Assembly (NCBI GenBank): GCA_017531065.1
Contig: JAFXLR010000149.1
Location: 1 to 20,374, forward strand
From: Bacilli bacterium
GTDB taxonomy: Bacteria > Bacillota_I > Bacilli_A > RFN20 > CAG-826
Length of the DNA stretch: 20,374 bases
Direction of reading: 5' to 3'
Part shown: positions 13,724-20,374 of the stretch, in pieces
How positions within the stretch are numbered: the stretch's first letter is position 1
Layout: each line of letters opens with the position of its first letter
Notes under the pieces: model-generated
Database searches by the model: none
Seen by the model: the letters and a program-made list of their open reading frames with translations, nothing else
What the model was told of the DNA's origin: nothing
Program-made: the position numbers and the translations under genes

Positions 13724-15904
13724 ATGAATAAGCCGTCCAAAAGGAAGATCGCGAATATCGCAACCATTTTGATTAACGTTCTTTTCGTATTGGGGCTTCT
13801 CATCACCGAGTGGCAATACATACGCTTATCAAATGAGCGTGCTAGAGAAAGCAACCTCGACCTTTTCAACGACACGAACACCGCCTTAGCGAACACCACA
13901 GGCACCTACCTTACCGGAGAGAGCCACCTCTGCCGTTCTTGGGCGAGACATTTAAACAACAACGTCGGCACCATGGAAGAAGCCGTTGATTTCGTTCGCG
14001 ATTCCATCGTCGACTCCACCGTTATGGGCCACGTCATCTACAAAGATGATCTAAGTGGTTTATCAACCCGCGAAAGAGCCGATCAGTCAGGCAACTTTGC
14101 AGTCAACTATTCTTCCCTAGGAAGCGTCTTCGCCTCCTACAAAGAAGGCATGAACATCACCCCTTCTTACGTAAACCCATCAAACGGCAGCCGTTCTTTG
14201 GCGTTCTACACAGGCATTAAATTAACCGATCCTAATGACCCAACCAAACAGGTCGACGGCTATCTTCTTCGTGTTGTTTTACTCAACAATTTCAAAACCC
14301 GTTGGACCTTCCCGTCCGGATCTTTCAACCACTTAGAAGTCGCGGTTATCGATGAATCTGGTTCCTACATCGTCTCAGGAAACTCCTTCACTGGTGCGAG
14401 TTTCTTCGGTTTCTATGAATCCTATAACCCTCTCTCCGAAGCTAAGATAGCTGAGCTCAAAGAGAGCGTCACCCATAGCAGCGGTTACCTCGTTATGAAG
14501 AACTCCTTTAAGGAGGATTGCTATGTTTCCTATTCGCAGATTTCCACTACCGACAACTGGAATTGGACCATCTTAACCTTGGTTCCTGCAGCCGATATCG
14601 CTGATGTTCACGTCAATTGGCCGGTTGTCATCTTCTTGGTCGCTGGCTTAGGCCTTCTCTTTGCCTTTGACGTGGCCGTTTTCCTCATCCTTAGTAAGAA
14701 CCTTAAAGAAGCCGCTGCAGTCGCTAGCAAAGCAAGCAAGGCCAAAACAGACTTCTTGAGCACGATGTCTCATGACATCCGTACCCCAATGAACGCGATT
14801 GTCGGTCTCACAACCATCGCCAAAGAGGAAAAGAACAACCCTGAATCAACTCAAAAAGCCCTAGGGAAAATCGAGCAGGCCAGTAGCCACTTATTGACCC
14901 TCATCAACGATATCTTGGATATATCCAAAATCGAAAGCGGAAAGCTCGTCATCAATCCTTTGTCCTTCTCGATCAAAGAACTCTTTGAAAGCCTCTTAAG
15001 CGTTTCTCACTCCTCCGCAGAAGCTAAACACATCGCTCTCACCTATCGTGAGCACGATTTCAAAGAAGACACTCTTTGCACAGATAAGCTTAGGCTTAAC
15101 CAGATATTCACAAACCTCCTCTCGAACGCGATTAAGTACACGAATGAAGGCGGTTCAGTCGACATCGACACCTGGGAAGAAGAGAGCGAAAAAGAAGGCT
15201 GCGTGAAACTTGTATTCAAAATAAAAGACACCGGTATCGGCATGTCAAAGGAATATCTTGAGAAGATGTATCTCCCGTTCTCTCGCGCCACAGATAGCCG
15301 CGTCAATTCCATCGAAGGCACTGGTTTAGGCCTCGCCATCACCAAGCAGATGGTCGACTTGATGGGCGGAACAATTGAGTGCGAAAGCGAACTCGATAAA
15401 GGAACCACATTTACCGTAACTATTGATATCCCTGTCGATGCAACAGCGAAGGATTCCTCTTTAGAGGAACAGGCCGCAGAAGATACGGACCTTTCGAACG
15501 TCAACGTCTTGGTTGTCGAAGACAATGAGATCAACTGGGAAGTCATTTCCACCTTGCTTAGTATGAACGGCATCTCCTCCGAAAGAGCGGAGAACGGAAA
15601 AGCCGCCCTTGAGCTTATTGCCGACAAGAATAACGAAGGGCGTTACACAATCGTTTTCATGGACATCCAGATGCCAGTCATGAATGGGTTAGATGCAACT
15701 AGGGCTATCAGAAAACTCGATAGCGATTACGCTAAGAACATCCCAATCGTCGCCATGACCGCGGACGCCTTCTCAGAAAACGTCACCGAATGTCTGAACG
15801 CAGGCATGAACGGCCATATCGCCAAACCAATCGACATCAATCTCGTTCTCACCGAGATAAAAAAGGCCAAAAACGGCCAAGGAGAGACACATGGAAAGCA
15901 ATAA
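13724..15904 (+). CDS. Membrane hybrid sensor histidine kinase with C-terminal receiver
   Basis: Senses an extracellular signal, autophosphorylates and passes phosphate to its own receiver. Seen: 726 residues. TM1 is about 9-29. An extracellular domain of about 270 residues resembles a double Cache sensor (GYLLRVVL, VIDESGSYIVSG, and a closing NWNWTILTLVP strand). TM2 is about 300-323, with no HAMP or PAS after it. The HisKA block SHDIRTPMNAI has H350. The ATPase domain has N-box NLLSNAIKYT, G1 DTGIGMS and G2 GTGLGLAI. The receiver (about 593-712) has VLVVEDNEIN and phospho-acceptor D647 (VFMDIQMP). The ATG at 13724 lacks a ribosome site. Its end overlaps the next gene by 14 bases. A hybrid kinase needs an Hpt partner, and one is encoded two genes downstream. 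Confidence 0.96.
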   Translation: MNKPSKRKIANIATILINVLFVLGLLITEWQYIRLSNERARESNLDLFNDTNTALANTTGTYLTGESHLCRSWARHLNNNVGTMEEAVDFVRDSIVDSTVMGHVIYKDDLSGLSTRERADQSGNFAVNYSSLGSVFASYKEGMNITPSYVNPSNGSRSLAFYTGIKLTDPNDPTKQVDGYLLRVVLLNNFKTRWTFPSGSFNHLEVAVIDESGSYIVSGNSFTGASFFGFYESYNPLSEAKIAELKESVTHSSGYLVMKNSFKEDCYVSYSQISTTDNWNWTILTLVPAADIADVHVNWPVVIFLVAGLGLLFAFDVAVFLILSKNLKEAAAVASKASKAKTDFLSTMSHDIRTPMNAIVGLTTIAKEEKNNPESTQKALGKIEQASSHLLTLINDILDISKIESGKLVINPLSFSIKELFESLLSVSHSSAEAKHIALTYREHDFKEDTLCTDKLRLNQIFTNLLSNAIKYTNEGGSVDIDTWEEESEKEGCVKLVFKIKDTGIGMSKEYLEKMYLPFSRATDSRVNSIEGTGLGLAITKQMVDLMGGTIECESELDKGTTFTVTIDIPVDATAKDSSLEEQAAEDTDLSNVNVLVVEDNEINWEVISTLLSMNGISSERAENGKAALELIADKNNEGRYTIVFMDIQMPVMNGLDATRAIRKLDSDYAKNIPIVAMTADAFSENVTECLNAGMNGHIAKPIDINLVLTEIKKAKNGQGETHGKQ

Positions 15905-17591
15905 GCGTGAAAAGGAAATACAATCTCGACGCACTCTTTTGATTGCGGACGATGATGAAATCAGCGGCGATATCCTAGCCTCTTTCTTTGAAAAAGATTA
16001 CGACATACTCCGTGCCTACACTGGAAGAGAGACGCTCCAGGTCATCTCCTCACACCTTGAAACCATCGATTTGGTTTTGCTCGACATCTATATGCCTGAT
16101 TTGGATGGCTTCCATGTCCTCAAAGAAAGACAAGAAAACCCAGAGATTAAGAAAATCCCTGTCATCGTCATGACTGGCGAAGTCGACATTGAACGCGAGT
16201 GTTTCAAACTTGGGGTCAATGACTTCATCAAGAAGCCTTTCAAAGATCCAGAAATCATTGTCGCCCGTGTGGAGAGAATGATTGAGCTCTATGAAGACAG
16301 AAGCATAATCAAGGAAGTCAAAATCGACCACCTCACCAACCTCTACTCCTTCGAGTTCTTTAAGAAATTCTGCCTCCAGTTCGACGCGGCATATCCAAAC
16401 ATCAAAAAGGATATGATCTCCATCAACGTCACCCGTTTCCGTTTGATCAATGAGCTTTATGGAAAAGAGTTTGCCGATGATGTTCTAAGAAACGTCGCCG
16501 AATATCTCAAAGGCTATGTGAATGAGCATAAAGGATTCGCCTCCCACCATGGCACAGGCGACTTCTTGTTATACTGCCCTCACATCGAAAACGATGACTT
16601 GTTCGTCAAAGGTTTGCTTGCTCATTTAGAGAAGCTTATCAACCCTTCTAGCGTTCATCTCCATGTCGGAATTTATCCAAACGTCGATCCGTCTTTAGAC
16701 AAGGATATCGCTATCGGAAGAGCCGTTAATCTTTCCGAAAGAATTCAAGGCGATTCTGAAATATATTGCATTTTTGACGAGGAAATTGAGAAAAAATCAG
16801 TTTTTGAAGAGGAACTTATCAACGGTTTCAAAGACGCTTTAAAGAGTCATCAATTCAAAGTCTTCTATCAGCCAAAATACAAAATCCAAGGACCGAAAAA
16901 CATCTTATCTAGCGCTGAGGCTCTTGTCCGTTGGGGGCATCCAAAATATGGAATGATCTCCCCTGGTGTCTTCATCCCTCTATTTGAGACAAACGGCTTC
17001 ATTCAGGCTCTCGATTTCTATGTCTTCGAAGAGGTCGCTAAGCAACAAGCTAAATGGAAAGAGGAGCTTGGCTTCTATTTGCCGGTCTCCGTGAACGTCT
17101 CACGCGTTGATGTCCATAACCCGAATCTTGAGGCCGAGATTATTAAGGCTACTGACACTTATGGCATCCCGCACGATAAGTATTATCTCGAAATCACCGA
17201 AAGCGCATATTCGCAAAACAAACAAGAGATCCTTGATTTAGTAACCTCCCTCAGGGAGAAAGGCTTCCTTGTTGAAGTCGATGACTTTGGAAGCGGCTAC
17301 TCTTCCCTCAACGTCATCACCGAACTCCCGTTCGACGTTTTGAAAATCGATATGGTCTTCATGAAGAAGATCGACCAACATCCGATGAACAAGGATGTCG
17401 TTATGATGATCTTGGCTTTATGTAGACGTTTCGGCGTCGTTAGCGTTGTCGAGGGCGTAGAGACCGAAGCGAATTACCGTTTCCTCAAGGAAAGCGGCTG
17501 CGACGTCGTTCAAGGATACTATTTCTCAAAGCCTTTGCCAGAGAACGAATTCACTGAGCTTCTAAAGAAGGAGAAAGAGAATGAACGTTAA
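15891..17591 (+). CDS. Response regulator: REC, degenerate GGDEF, EAL (c-di-GMP phosphodiesterase)
   Basis: Probable phosphorylation-controlled hydrolase of cyclic di-GMP, and the output of the relay. Seen: 566 residues. The REC domain (about 14-130) has IADDDEI (D20-D22), phospho-acceptor D65 (VLLDIYMP) and K115. The GGDEF domain (about 145-300) has GTGDF at 221-225 in place of GG[D/E]EF, so cyclase activity is unlikely, though GTP binding and allosteric control remain possible. The EAL domain (about 312-560) has its catalytic set: E343 (AEALVRW), N402 (VNVSR), E434 (LEITES), D464/D465 (VDDFGSGYSS), K485 (LKIDMV), E521/E524 (EGVETE) and Q541. It therefore looks active. The ATG at 15891 has AAGGAG five to seven bases upstream inside the kinase gene. 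It overlaps both neighbours (14 and 11 bases), implying coupled translation. Confidence 0.95.
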   Translation: MESNKREKEIQSRRTLLIADDDEISGDILASFFEKDYDILRAYTGRETLQVISSHLETIDLVLLDIYMPDLDGFHVLKERQENPEIKKIPVIVMTGEVDIERECFKLGVNDFIKKPFKDPEIIVARVERMIELYEDRSIIKEVKIDHLTNLYSFEFFKKFCLQFDAAYPNIKKDMISINVTRFRLINELYGKEFADDVLRNVAEYLKGYVNEHKGFASHHGTGDFLLYCPHIENDDLFVKGLLAHLEKLINPSSVHLHVGIYPNVDPSLDKDIAIGRAVNLSERIQGDSEIYCIFDEEIEKKSVFEEELINGFKDALKSHQFKVFYQPKYKIQGPKNILSSAEALVRWGHPKYGMISPGVFIPLFETNGFIQALDFYVFEEVAKQQAKWKEELGFYLPVSVNVSRVDVHNPNLEAEIIKATDTYGIPHDKYYLEITESAYSQNKQEILDLVTSLREKGFLVEVDDFGSGYSSLNVITELPFDVLKIDMVFMKKIDQHPMNKDVVMMILALCRRFGVVSVVEGVETEANYRFLKESGCDVVQGYYFSKPLPENEFTELLKKEKENER

Positions 17592-17928
17592 GGAATTCTA
17601 TAGCCAGATCGGCGGCGACTACGATAGAGCAATTCAAATGTTAATGAACGACGCTTTCATCCTTAAACTTCTTAAGAAGTTCTCTGAGGGCAACTATTAC
17701 GACGAACTCAAGAAGGCTCGCGACGAAAACGATATCCCTCACATCTTTGCGATAACCCACACGCTTAAAGGTGTTGCGGGCAACCTTTGCCTCACCCCCG
17801 TTTTCGAAAAGGCCAGCGCAATTTGCGAAGCAACACGCAACAAAAAAGACGGAGTAGATGTCTCGAAGGAGATGGATGACCTAATCGAGACGACTTCTGC
17901 CGTCATTAAGAAAATCGAAGAATTATAA
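17581..17928 (+). CDS. Stand-alone histidine phosphotransfer (Hpt) protein
   Basis: Small helical protein that carries phosphate between the kinase's receiver and the response regulator's receiver. Seen: 115 residues. The Hpt core motif AITHTLKGVAGNL is present with the phospho-acceptor H60, surrounded by helices that fit a four-helix bundle. The start at 17581 overlaps the EAL gene by 11 bases and has AAGGAG upstream. It completes the relay: H350 to D647 in the kinase, to H60 here, to D65 in the EAL protein. That order is inferred from general phosphorelay logic. Confidence 0.93.
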   Translation: MNVKEFYSQIGGDYDRAIQMLMNDAFILKLLKKFSEGNYYDELKKARDENDIPHIFAITHTLKGVAGNLCLTPVFEKASAICEATRNKKDGVDVSKEMDDLIETTSAVIKKIEEL

Positions 17929-17960
17929 AAGGGCGTATCCCTGAGGATCGCCCTTATTTT
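17929..17960 (+). terminator. Terminator of the phosphorelay operon
   Basis: AGGGCG(T)ATCC and GGATCGCCCT pair with a one-base bulge around a CTGA loop, followed by TTATTTTT. It begins right after the Hpt stop and may also act, more weakly, on the converging esterase transcript. Confidence 0.88.
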
Positions 17961-17966
17961 TATAAC

Positions 17967-19025
17967 TTACTTAAGTAAATCGTTTTCAACGATGATCTTC
18001 GCATATTCCATGCCAAGCTGGAACATGTCTTTTGCCCAGTAGTGTTGTCCACCAACGCCACCATGGTCGACACCGCTTGAGTTTTCGTTGACTTGAAGCT
18101 TTAATCCACCCTCATATTGCCAGGAAGAATTGATAATGAAATTCATGTCGCTTTCTTCGCTGATTTGGGTTTTGGCTTCGTTTAAGAGCTTGATGTCGCC
18201 AACGGTAACGCCAGACGGGAGAGAGGCGGAATCAGAATCGCCTTTATCGAAGATGTAGCAGTCGATGAGAGCAATCTTGTTGCCATCTTCCTCTGGAGCA
18301 TATTCGCTGAAATCGTCTCTGAATTGACCAAGAAGCCTATCGAAACGTTCTTTGTATTTAGAAGAAGCGCTTCTTTGGGCGTCGTTTTCACCTTGGTGCC
18401 ATAAGAAGCCTTTGATGGTTGGCTTTCTGCCTTCTTTTTCCTCAATGAGTTTGAGGTTGTTCTCGACAAACACCTTAAGGTGATCTTTATAAAGGTTCGT
18501 GTCAGCGGTTAAATCCCAGCTCTGACCAAAACCACCTGCGCCAAGACCACTACCACCGAAAGCGGATTTGATGAAATAGATTGGAGCTTCTTCGCTGGCG
18601 TGATCTTTTAAGACGTAAGCCGCGCCGACTTCTGGACCAAACTGTTTTTCGTCGGCACCCATTCCTAAAACAGTGTCTAAGAATAAGCCAGCCATTTTGT
18701 CTTCTTTGTTTGAATCACGTGTGTTGTTCATGTTGAAGGCAGGTCCGCCATAGAAGCTTGTCTGAACTTCAGGGATGCCGTCATAGCAGCACTGCGCATC
18801 AGTAATGCCAAGTTCCTCTAGGCCTTCAGCAAGATAACCGTGTCCATCATCAAACTGGGTGTTGCCCTCCATGTTTGATTGTCCAGACAAGATGAAAACG
18901 TTAACTGGTTTCTCGCCTTCTTCAATTGATGCTGGTTCGGAAGAGGTTTGTGGCTGTTGGTTGCCTGTACATGCGCCTAAGCAAAGCAAAGCGCCTAAAC
19001 CTAAAGCAAAAGGAAATTTTTTCAT
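17967..19025 (-). CDS. SASA-type carbohydrate esterase lipoprotein
   Basis: Surface-anchored SGNH-fold esterase, probably removing acetyl groups from sugars (sialic acid, xylan or similar polysaccharide). Seen: 352 residues. The signal peptide ends in the lipobox LGAC (C19), followed by a Gln/Ser/Glu-rich spacer. VFILSGQSNMEG carries the catalytic Ser50. PEVGAAYVLK and the FGGSGLG loop follow, and WHQGENDA (209-216) is typical of the SASA/DUF303 family. GVDHGGVGGQHYWA (318-331) supplies candidate catalytic Asp/His (D320, H321 or H328). The ATG has GGAG seven bases upstream. The gene converges with the phosphorelay operon and follows rlmCD with a 59-base gap holding its own -10. Acetyl substrate is inferred; which glycan cannot be told. 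Confidence 0.9.
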   Translation of the reverse strand: MKKFPFALGLGALLCLGACTGNQQPQTSSEPASIEEGEKPVNVFILSGQSNMEGNTQFDDGHGYLAEGLEELGITDAQCCYDGIPEVQTSFYGGPAFNMNNTRDSNKEDKMAGLFLDTVLGMGADEKQFGPEVGAAYVLKDHASEEAPIYFIKSAFGGSGLGAGGFGQSWDLTADTNLYKDHLKVFVENNLKLIEEKEGRKPTIKGFLWHQGENDAQRSASSKYKERFDRLLGQFRDDFSEYAPEEDGNKIALIDCYIFDKGDSDSASLPSGVTVGDIKLLNEAKTQISEESDMNFIINSSWQYEGGLKLQVNENSSGVDHGGVGGQHYWAKDMFQLGMEYAKIIVENDLLK

Positions 19026-19049
19026 AGGGTTTCTCCAAAATTTACCTTA

Positions 19050-19055
19050 ATTATA
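19050..19055 (-). promoter_or_regulatory. -10 box of the esterase lipoprotein gene
   Basis: A perfect minus-strand TATAAT predicts a leader of about 18 bases before the ATG at 19025. The -35 region (GTGTCG, 17 bases upstream) is poor, so a regulator may be involved. Confidence 0.5.
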
Positions 19056-19084
19056 GGAGGCGTTTCTAGGAACGACACACAAAG

Positions 19085-20374
19085 TTAAAACTTTGTTAGC
19101 AAAACTACGGTCTCAACGTGATAATTGCGGCCAAACTCATCTACTGGCTGGACTTTTTCGACTTTGTATTTCGATTTCAGAACTTTTAGGTCTCTTGCAA
19201 GCGTTAGCGGATTGCAGGAAACATAGACGATCTTCTTTGGCCCGAGCGCAAGAGCGGCACTTAAGAACTTTGGAGTAGAACCTTTTCTTGGAGGATCCAT
19301 AAAAAGGACATCCAAATGTTCCTTTCTTTTGGCCATCCTGAGGATGAACGCAGTAGCGTCGTCCTGATAGGCTTCAAAGTTATTGATGTGATTCGCTTTG
19401 GCGTTCTTGACCGCGTCTTTGACCGCTTCTTCAACGAGTTCAACGGAGATGACTTTCTTGGCTCTCTTTGAAGCGATGAGGCCAATCGTTCCAATTCCTG
19501 AGTAAGCATCCAAAACGACGTCTTCTTTGCCTATTTCCGCGAAATCCATAGCGGTTTTGTAGAGGATTTCTGTCATTACTGGGTTGGTTTGATAGAAGCT
19601 CGCGGCAGAGATCTTGAATTTGATTCCACACAAAGAGTCTTCAATGAAGCCTGGCCCAAACAGCGTGATATATCTTTTGCCTAGGATGACGTTCGTCCTT
19701 TGTCCGTTGATATTCTGAACAAGAGTCGTGACCTCAGGCATTTCCTTCTGAATGAGAGCGGTAAGAATCGGCTTCCTAGGTATGTAGGCCTCTTTGGTAA
19801 CAAGAACGAGCATGACTTCTTTCTTGTAGTAAGAGGTTCTTATCATTGCATAACGGATTGAGCCGGTTTCACTCATTTCGTCATACGGTTCGATTCCTAA
19901 ACGATTAAAGATATCATTAAGTTTGGAAAGAATCTTTTGCGCTCTAGCGTCTTCAATGAAACACTCTTTCCTTGGGACGATAGCATGTGTTCCTTCTTTA
20001 TAAAAACCATAAATGGTTTTTCCTTTATCGTCTTTGCCGAAAGGAACCTGGATTTTGTTACGGTAGTTGATAGGGTTTTCCATGCCTAAGGTAGGCAAAA
20101 CCTCTACGTCGATTTCGGCGTATCTCTTAAGTTGATCGGCAACCTTTCTACGCTTATATTCGAGCTCAGCTTTGTATGCGTATTTCTGGAAGACACACCC
20201 ACCACAGGCAGAAGAAACCTTGCATAAAGGTTCAATGCGATCAGGAGAGAAAACAGAAAGTTTCTTTAATCTCCCAAAGTGTTGTCCATTACGTTTGTAC
20301 TCAATCTCCACTTCCCCTTCATCGCCTGGAAACATAGCCGGCACGAAAACGACAAGGCCGTCTAACTTGCAGAC
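19085..20374 (-). CDS. rlmCD: 23S rRNA (uracil-5-)-methyltransferase, RlmCD/RumA family (N-terminus cut by window edge)
   Basis: SAM-dependent enzyme making 5-methyluridine in 23S rRNA; in Bacillota RlmCD handles U747 and U1939. Seen: 429 residues and a stop, with the frame open to the right edge. The visible start is inside a TRAM RNA-binding domain (CKLDGLVVFVPAMFPGDEG), so a GTG at 20344 is not the real start. The [4Fe-4S] cysteines CKVSSACGGC (visible residues 51, 57, 60) and a later C138 are present. The methyltransferase domain has FYQTNP, the SAM loop VLDAYSGIGTIGL, MDPPRKG, catalytic C387 (YVSCNP) and general base E421 (YHVETV). Only about 10-30 N-terminal residues should be missing. 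The exact target uridine cannot be read, since TrmFO/RlmD-type paralogues are similar. Confidence 0.94.
   Translation of the reverse strand, partial: VCKLDGLVVFVPAMFPGDEGEVEIEYKRNGQHFGRLKKLSVFSPDRIEPLCKVSSACGGCVFQKYAYKAELEYKRRKVADQLKRYAEIDVEVLPTLGMENPINYRNKIQVPFGKDDKGKTIYGFYKEGTHAIVPRKECFIEDARAQKILSKLNDIFNRLGIEPYDEMSETGSIRYAMIRTSYYKKEVMLVLVTKEAYIPRKPILTALIQKEMPEVTTLVQNINGQRTNVILGKRYITLFGPGFIEDSLCGIKFKISAASFYQTNPVMTEILYKTAMDFAEIGKEDVVLDAYSGIGTIGLIASKRAKKVISVELVEEAVKDAVKNAKANHINNFEAYQDDATAFILRMAKRKEHLDVLFMDPPRKGSTPKFLSAALALGPKKIVYVSCNPLTLARDLKVLKSKYKVEKVQPVDEFGRNYHVETVVLLTKF

Noticed and set aside
13647..13763. N-terminal extension of the solute-binding protein to 13763
   Set aside because: It overlaps the divergent kinase start and precedes a textbook lipoprotein signal peptide that begins at 13646.
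19080..19095. CAAAGTT/AACTTTG hairpin at the rlmCD stop as a terminator
   Set aside because: The stem is short and AT-rich, with no T-run on the minus strand.

Overview
The window suggests a moderate-GC relative of the Bacillota/Mollicutes lineage, probably an uncultured, carbohydrate-using, host-associated bacterium. The evidence is two lipoprotein signal peptides with standard lipoboxes, strong AGGAGG-type ribosome sites, HrcA/CIRCE heat-shock operators, a YoaK-type membrane protein, an RlmCD-type rRNA methyltransferase and a GH3 glucosidase. Taxonomy is inferred; no rRNA or tRNA gene was seen. The standard code fits (tryptophan is TGG). Of 17 genes whose stop lies in the window, 16 end in TAA, one in TAG and none in TGA.

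Layout. Positions 1-3258 (minus): UDP-galactopyranose mutase followed by a cytoplasmic GH3 beta-glycosidase that runs off the left edge. Positions 3332-6730 (plus): an M24 Xaa-Pro peptidase with its own terminator, then two translationally coupled radical SAM genes. Positions 6824-8267 (minus): a 4-TM membrane protein, an unrecognised 128-residue protein and a small heat-shock protein under a promoter flanked by two CIRCE operators. Positions 8346-11434 (minus): nitroreductase, ROK sugar kinase and a large PIN-domain protein with repeated modules and Lys/Ala/Pro-rich linkers. Positions 11560-12345 (plus): a YoaK/DUF1275 membrane protein.

Positions 12384-17928 hold the most system-like part. 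An orphan sugar-binding lipoprotein (minus) is divergent from a three-gene overlapping operon (plus): a membrane hybrid histidine kinase with an extracellular Cache-like sensor, a REC/degenerate-GGDEF/EAL response regulator, and a free-standing Hpt protein. Together these form a complete His-Asp-His-Asp phosphorelay that probably ends in cyclic-di-GMP hydrolysis. The window closes (minus) with a surface SGNH/SASA carbohydrate esterase lipoprotein and an RlmCD-type 23S rRNA methyltransferase cut by the right edge.

The recurring theme is carbohydrate sensing and use (GH3, Glf, ROK kinase, sugar-binding lipoprotein, esterase) next to stress and nucleic-acid functions. No mobile element, CRISPR array or RNA gene was found, and no gene-free stretch exceeds about 125 bases.
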